From: Welwitschia mirabilis
Lineage: Eukaryota; Gnetophyta; Gnetopsida; Welwitschiales
Reading direction: 5' to 3'
Assembly (NCBI GenBank): GCA_051453625.1
Contig: JBOZIK010000001.1
Coordinates: forward strand, 283,477,736 to 283,541,735
Length of the DNA stretch: 64,000 bases
The translations under genes and the position numbers were made by a program. This document shows, in pieces, positions 58,755-64,000 of this stretch. How positions within the stretch are numbered: position 1 is the first letter of the stretch; each line of letters begins with the position of its first letter. The notes below the pieces were generated by a model. The model did not search any database and was not told the origin of the DNA. It saw only the letters and a list, made by a program, of their open reading frames with translations.

Positions 58755-59280
58755 TAATAGAGTATTAGAGATCCAACGAGAGGATGCATGTAGCTCTTAT
58801 ATTAGTAGCATTCAGTAGAAAGGTATAGGATTTTCTTAAGGAATATAAATTAATAGATGTGCCATCTACTGAACATAAATACTCTATGTGTAAAGACATG
58901 TTATTTGTGATATAACAAGAATGAAGAAAAAATTATTAAAGTTTATTAAAATCATGTTGAATGCCAACAAGATTCCCATATGTCTATTGAAAATCTAATA
59001 AGTTGAGCCACTAATTTCATACTGGTAAATTTTATTAAGAAATTACATCTTTATTAAACTATTTTATAGCTAGCTTGGAATTTGTGATTGCTAAAGGAGT
59101 AGAAGTAAAATGTAATCAACAAGGAATAATATGTTAAAGTGAAAACATAGGAATATCCATGTTCATCCAAGAAATAAAAGAATGCATACTTTTTCAATCC
59201 TTATAAAAATTTTTAAAAATATGTATACCTTAGATGATAATCTTAGATGGGATCAAAAATATAATTACCTAGATGCATAT

Positions 59281-59495
59281 TTTTTCATATTTACTAGTTT
59301 CTAGGAAATATGTTCTTAAGTATAAGTAACAATAATGTAAAAACCAAAGAAGTTGAACTAACTCATAAAGAATATAAATTAAGGAAATATAAACAACCAT
59401 TTCCTTTAGGTAAAGTTATAATATCACAAGAAACTCTACAAAAATATTTTTTTACCTTTTTTATAAGACCACATAAAGATTTGAAGCAAATTTTC
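59281..59495 (-). pseudogene. LINE ORF2 fragment next to copy C
   Basis: Matches 60985-61190 at about 90%. On the minus strand it belongs to the post-RT part of the LINE described at 60985-62480. It stops at the 100-N gap. The plus-strand open frame here (59310-59495) is a shadow. Confidence 0.6.
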
Positions 59496-59595
59496 NNNNN
59501 NNNNNNNNNNNNNNNNNNNNNNNNNNNNNNNNNNNNNNNNNNNNNNNNNNNNNNNNNNNNNNNNNNNNNNNNNNNNNNNNNNNNNNNNNNNNNNN

Positions 59596-60984
59596 ATGTT
59601 TGAACCTAGATGACTTTTTATCTTTTTAATATTGTTAAAAACATTTAATTTATAAAATATTCATTTTTGTATTTATTATAATTATAAAAGTTTATTTCAT
59701 TATGATAGAAATTGATACATAAGAAAATATTTATTATTTTAGTGCATATTATACATTGCTCAATGCATGTTTTAAATTGATTAAGTATAGTTATGAGGTT
59801 ATGAAAGATTAACAAGGAATAGCATGATGAAATGATGCATGTAATTCACTATGCTAATTAAAGTAAAAGAATTACTCAACCTAGTTAGGTGAATGAATAA
59901 TAAATATGATTTCTTTTTGTCATTCATACATCAATGTCAATTATCTATTGAGCTCAACCAACTTACTATTATTTAATCTTATCCAATTTAATGTGACCCA
60001 TCTTATCCAATTTAATGGGATCAATCTCATCCATTTTAATGTTATCATATTACCTCATGGGTTAAACCATATATGGGGTATTTAACCAATTAAATCAAGG
60101 ACTTTTGATCTGTCATTTAGCTATAAATAGAGCCCTTCCATCTCTTGAAAGCCAATTTTTCATCTTTAGATAAGTTTATTCTACTGATTCTCTTCTCACT
60201 TTTCCATATTCTTATCTTCACTTCTCATGCTCTTATTTTTTAGTCTGGAGTTTATAGCTTAGATCTTGAATCTTAGATCTTTGAGCCTAGATCTTAGAGC
60301 TTAGATCTTAAATCTTGAAGATTAGGATCTTGGAGCCTAGAACTTCATCAAAATATCATCAATATTCATCAAGTTTGAGCCTCTAATCATTACTTTTCCA
60401 ACTGGAACTCATCTACTTCTTGTGTTCTTTTGATATCTCTTTTCTCAAAAAAATATGTAACATAATAGAGTATTTGAAATCCAAAGAGAGGATGCATATA
60501 AATATTATATCAGTAGAATTCAATATAAAGGTATAGAATTTTCTTAAGGAATATAAATGAATAGATGTGTCATCGACTAAATATAGATATTCTATGTGTA
60601 AAGACTCATTATCTGTGATATGACAAGCATGAAGCAAAAAATATTAAAGTTTATTAAAAGAATGTCAAAGGCCAACAAGATTCCCATATGTTTACCAAAA
60701 ATCCAATAAGTTGATCTAGTAATTTCATTCTGATAAATTTTATTAAGAAAGTAAATCTTTATTAAACTATCTTATAGCTAGCTTGGAATTTGTAGTTGCT
60801 AAAGAAACATGAGTAAGATGTAATCAACAAGGAATAATATCTTAAAGTAAAAATATAGGAATATTCATGTGAATCAAAGAAATAAAAGATTGAATACTTT
60901 GTCAATCCTTATAAACACTTTTAAAAAGATGTATACCTTAAATAATAATCTTAGATGGAACAAGAAAATAATTAACTAAATGCA
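59596..60984 (+). repeat. composite repeat unit, copy D (LTR-like end)
   Basis: Matches 57901-59280 of copy C, including the LTR-like 3' half (to 60462), with an intact TATA box at 60121-60130. Since C and D both meet the same LINE sequence, they may be two versions of one locus placed in series. Confidence 0.7.
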
Positions 60985-62480
60985 TATTTTTTCATATTCG
61001 ATAGTTTCTAGGAAATGTGTTCTTAAGTAACAATAATGTAAAAACTAGAAAAGCCAAACTAACTCCTTGAGAATATAAATTAAGGAAATCTAAACAACCA
61101 TTTCCTTTAGGGAAAGTCATAATATCCAAAGAAACTCTACAAAAATCTTTTTTACATTTTTTGTAAGAGCACATAAATATTCGAAGCAAATTTTCAAGGT
61201 TAGAAGAAGTAGCTTTTGAAGGAGCCCATTTAGAAGAATAGTGAAATGAGTAGATGAAATAATAGATTTAAAAACTAAATACAAACGTATAAGAGAAAAA
61301 TATTTTGTTCTTGACTTTTCCATTTTCCTTTAAACTCTTTATAATGTCCAATCCCATATCTTATGAGAANNNNNNNNNNNNNNNNNNNNNNNNNNNNNNN
61401 NNNNNNNNNNNNNNNNNNNNNNNNNNNNNNNNNNNNNNNNNNNNNNNNNNNNNNNNNNNNNNNNNNNNNGAGAAAAATATTTTGTTCTTGACTTTTCCAT
61501 TTTCCTTTAAACTCTTTATAATGTCCAATCCCATATCTTATGAGAAGGACTTTTGAAGGAGAAAGGGTTATCCAAGTTTGATAAATTTTGTTCCCTATCA
61601 AATTTACTAGGATTAATGTAGAAAAAATATTTGTAATTACCACTTGCTACATAAAGTGAAGATTTTTTCCAATTAATTTTACTTCTTAAGAAATGGCAAT
61701 ACTATGAATTATGAGTAAATAACTGAGTGTTGATAATTTACCATTATGAAAAAATAATCGTTACCAAAATGTAAAATTAATAATTACTTCATTATGTCTC
61801 CCAATGAAATTTTCCTTATGAAGCCCTATTGTATGTCATGTTGAAGATATAAACAAAGAAAATTAGCAAAAATGATAAAAAGATAAGGAGCTAAAGGATA
61901 AACTTATCTAATAGAGTAGTGAATAAAAAAGTAATAATGCATACTAAGAAGTACTGATAAAGGCATTTGCATTAGTGAAGAGACACTACATGATATAGAG
62001 AAATCGAGATTCAAAATCTAAAATTTCCATGCAAGCCAAATAGAAATCTATTTAATTTTATCATATGATTTAGCTTACGAAGCTTAATAAATGCCATAGG
62101 TTGATTAGAATCAATTACCCACTGATGTGCTTCCCAAGCTACCACAACATTTGAAAGAATATATTTTCCTAGAACAAAACCCATTTATTGCTATGTGATA
62201 ATATCTAGGAAATTTATTTTAAGCCTACAATCCAAGCATCTTTTCCAAATTTTATACCTAACATTTAACAAAATGATAGATGGCTAACAAACCATAAAAT
62301 AGGATCCCTAGATTTAGGTAAAAGATGAATAACTTCTTTGTTAACACATTATCCATGTGTACTTTTAAATATGACCTTCCTAAAGCATAGATAAGAGCAT
62401 GGATAAACTCTAAAAGAGAAGGGAAAGTTAAAGGACAAATAAGAAAAACAGAATCCCCTCTTCACTATAAAATTCATGAA
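60985..62480 (-). pseudogene. LINE ORF2 RT and C-terminal part, decayed
   Basis: Minus strand from 62480 downward: VIHLLPKSRDP-like, FVLGKYILSNVVVAWEAHQW and VIDSNQPMAFIKL (62170-62080), LLILHFGNDYFF (catalytic block with FADD changed to FGND, about 61750), then after the gap ...KVLLIRYGIGHYKEFKGKWK, WAPSKATSSNLENLLRIF, CKKDFCRVSLDIMTFPKGNG and FLNLYSQGVSLAF (family W...A.SK......E...R.FLW......K......W..I..PK..GGLG..N). The RT is of the same family as copies A-C but in the opposite orientation. The gap at 61370-61469 has a duplicated 77-base flank. Confidence 0.75.
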
Positions 62481-62949
62481 TGAATATAGTGATTTTTTAT
62501 TGTCTATCATGATTTATAATTAATCTTGATCCATGATTTAGGATTAAATCATATCAAACTTATAAAGAAAGTTTTATAACAAATGTATTCTATGCTTCAA
62601 TTATGGGGAGTTATTGCAATTGCATCTTTGATTACATAGTCATAGGATGGATAATTGCTCACATACTTCTGGATGATAAAGGACCATTCATGTTATTTAT
62701 TTTACATAAATAACTACATAATAATGAAAATTTTGTGATCTCTATATAAGCTTTGTAGAATATGTCTCAAACATAATAATTCATGAAAAAGTTATGGAAT
62801 AAGAAAATCTTTAGATCTTTCCCCAAAGAACTTTAAAGAGATCACTACATAAGCTTACCATATTAAAAAAACCATAGAGAGTTCATCATACACAATTAGA
62901 TATAAAACCTAATAAAGTTCAAGACATAGAAAATGAAAAATTTGGAAGT
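62481..62949. other. AT-rich noncoding DNA
   Basis: No supported feature. Confidence 0.45.
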
Positions 62950-63557
62950 TCTATCTTCTTATTAAATGATCATACTCTAAAGATGTTATTGATAATAATG
63001 CCTTTAACTTTCTATCCAAAAGTTCCTTCGCTCATATAAACCATTTGAGTGCTACGTGGCTTAGCTTTTGATCATAGAATAAGATGTATTACTTTTTCGT
63101 CTTATCACTTTTTAGCTTTCTTAATACTAATTTGTTAAAAGACTTTCTTTATGAAACTAACACTTTGAGTCTGAATTCTTTACCTTTGATCTTATTGCTT
63201 TCTTTAATGAAAGAGGATATTGTTATTAGAAGTAATATATAAACCTTTTTAAAGTGATTACAAATATTTTTGACCCTTTTAAAAGGCTAGTTAAAAGAAT
63301 TACTTGGTACTTTATTCTTGAATTGGTTATTAAATGATGACTAACTATGTTGACAATAATTGAAAGTGATTAATGTGATGCTCCACATTTATCTCTTTAG
63401 TTTTTTCAAGCTATAAGATTAATGTTTAAGATCTATTTTTTTCTAAACAAAATATTCAAAACTTCATTGGATAATATCCGTGGATCTATATAGTGCAAAT
63501 ATGCATTACACAAAGTATTCCAAACTTCATTAGGTGACTTTTTTCCATTTAAGTAGT
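62950..63557 (-). pseudogene. copia gag fragment (UBN2-type)
   Basis: The minus strand near 63540 reads SPNEVWNTLCNAYLHY (family TAKEAWD.L...Y), then HINHFQLLST, TSLLKGSKIFVITLKRF and PLSLKKAIRSKVKNSDSK (family LL.SLP.SY...V.TL, TLSLE.V...L...E.R). Frames shift and stops are present. The start lies in the terminal gap. Confidence 0.5.
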
Positions 63558-64000
63558 NNNNNNNNNNNNNNNNNNNNNNNNNNNNNNNNNNNNNNNNNNN
63601 NNNNNNNNNNNNNNNNNNNNNNNNNNNNNNNNNNNNNNNNNNNNNNNNNNNNNNNNNNNNNNNNNNNNNNNNNNNNNNNNNNNNNNNNNNNNNNNNNNNN
63701 NNNNNNNNNNNNNNNNNNNNNNNNNNNNNNNNNNNNNNNNNNNNNNNNNNNNNNNNNNNNNNNNNNNNNNNNNNNNNNNNNNNNNNNNNNNNNNNNNNNN
63801 NNNNNNNNNNNNNNNNNNNNNNNNNNNNNNNNNNNNNNNNNNNNNNNNNNNNNNNNNNNNNNNNNNNNNNNNNNNNNNNNNNNNNNNNNNNNNNNNNNNN
63901 NNNNNNNNNNNNNNNNNNNNNNNNNNNNNNNNNNNNNNNNNNNNNNNNNNNNNNNNNNNNNNNNNNNNNNNNNNNNNNNNNNNNNNNNNNNNNNNNNNNN
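63558..64000. other. assembly gap at window end
   Basis: Run of N continuing to the end of the window; it may extend beyond it. Confidence 0.99.

Larger units (their letters stand above)
52899..59280 (+). repeat. composite repeat unit, copy C
   Basis: Parallel to copy A over its full length, starting in the LINE 5' part and ending at about 59280, where it meets a minus-strand LINE. The first 100 bases may be cut by the gap at 52799-52898. Confidence 0.75.

Noticed and set aside
1-64000. CRISPR arrays, operons, riboswitches, rRNA, defence islands
   Set aside because: The content is plant nuclear retroelements. Repeats seen are tandem, LTR or assembly duplicates, without regularly spaced unique spacers.

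Overview
This window is a gene-poor, very AT-rich piece of a plant nuclear genome, almost certainly an angiosperm, from a short-read draft assembly. The evidence is the mix of repeats: Ty1/copia and Ty3/gypsy LTR retrotransposons with plant-type gag, integrase and chromodomain remnants, several plant L1-type LINEs, a tRNA-derived SINE candidate, and one exon that resembles a conserved plant-specific cysteine/glycine-rich membrane protein. The species cannot be named from the sequence. LINE abundance and large TE-filled intervals fit several monocot and dicot groups. Nearly every coding region is a decayed pseudogene with in-frame stops and frameshifts. I found no bacterial, organellar or viral-genome content and no intact autonomous gene.

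Layout. 1-3.4 kb: AT-rich noncoding DNA with one possible small exon. 3.4-8.9 kb: a decayed minus-strand Ty3/gypsy chromovirus (gag, protease region, RT, RNase H, integrase, integrase C-terminal/chromodomain-like end). 9.2-9.8 kb: two copia LTR fragments in inverted orientation. 10.3-11.0 kb: a PIF1-like helicase pseudogene. 11.1-13.5 kb: gag, untranslated region and primer-binding site of a second Ty3 element. 13.7-15.9 kb: a minus-strand copia element with its 5' LTR. 19.5-27.45 kb: a plus-strand L1 LINE with ORF1 zinc knuckle, endonuclease, RT, zf-RVT and poly-A tail; its 5' part is present twice. 29.9 kb: a SINE candidate. 32.6-39.2 kb: a composite repeat (LINE endonuclease and RT, an extra RT fragment, then a promoter-bearing LTR-like block). 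39.2-42.6 kb: a copia LTR fragment and a duplicated noncoding block. 42.9 kb: the host-type exon. 43.7-50.6 kb: a minus-strand L1 split by a plus-strand copia element. 50.6-62.5 kb: two more copies of the composite repeat, a partial extra LTR-like copy, and a minus-strand LINE. 63 kb to the end: copia gag, then an assembly gap.

Assembly quality matters for any reading of this window. There are 17 runs of N. At eleven of them, ten internal to repeats and one in the LINE at 61.4 kb, the 77 bases before the gap recur exactly after it. This is the signature of contigs that overlap by a k-mer but were not merged. At 19.0/20.4 kb and at 39.7/41.2 kb, two contigs both start with the same 77-mer and then diverge at base 78, so both arms of a graph fork were laid end to end. 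The apparent tandem duplications there are therefore probably alleles or repeat copies, not real tandems.

The genes do not form a pathway. The window records successive retroelement insertions, nested into each other and into what may be the intron of one host gene, followed by decay mostly explained by C-to-T type changes. The points most worth follow-up are the host-type exon, the PIF1 fragment next to a Ty3 gag, the copia element that jumps from protease to a plant-transposon-protein-like reading frame, and the three-times-repeated chimeric LINE unit.
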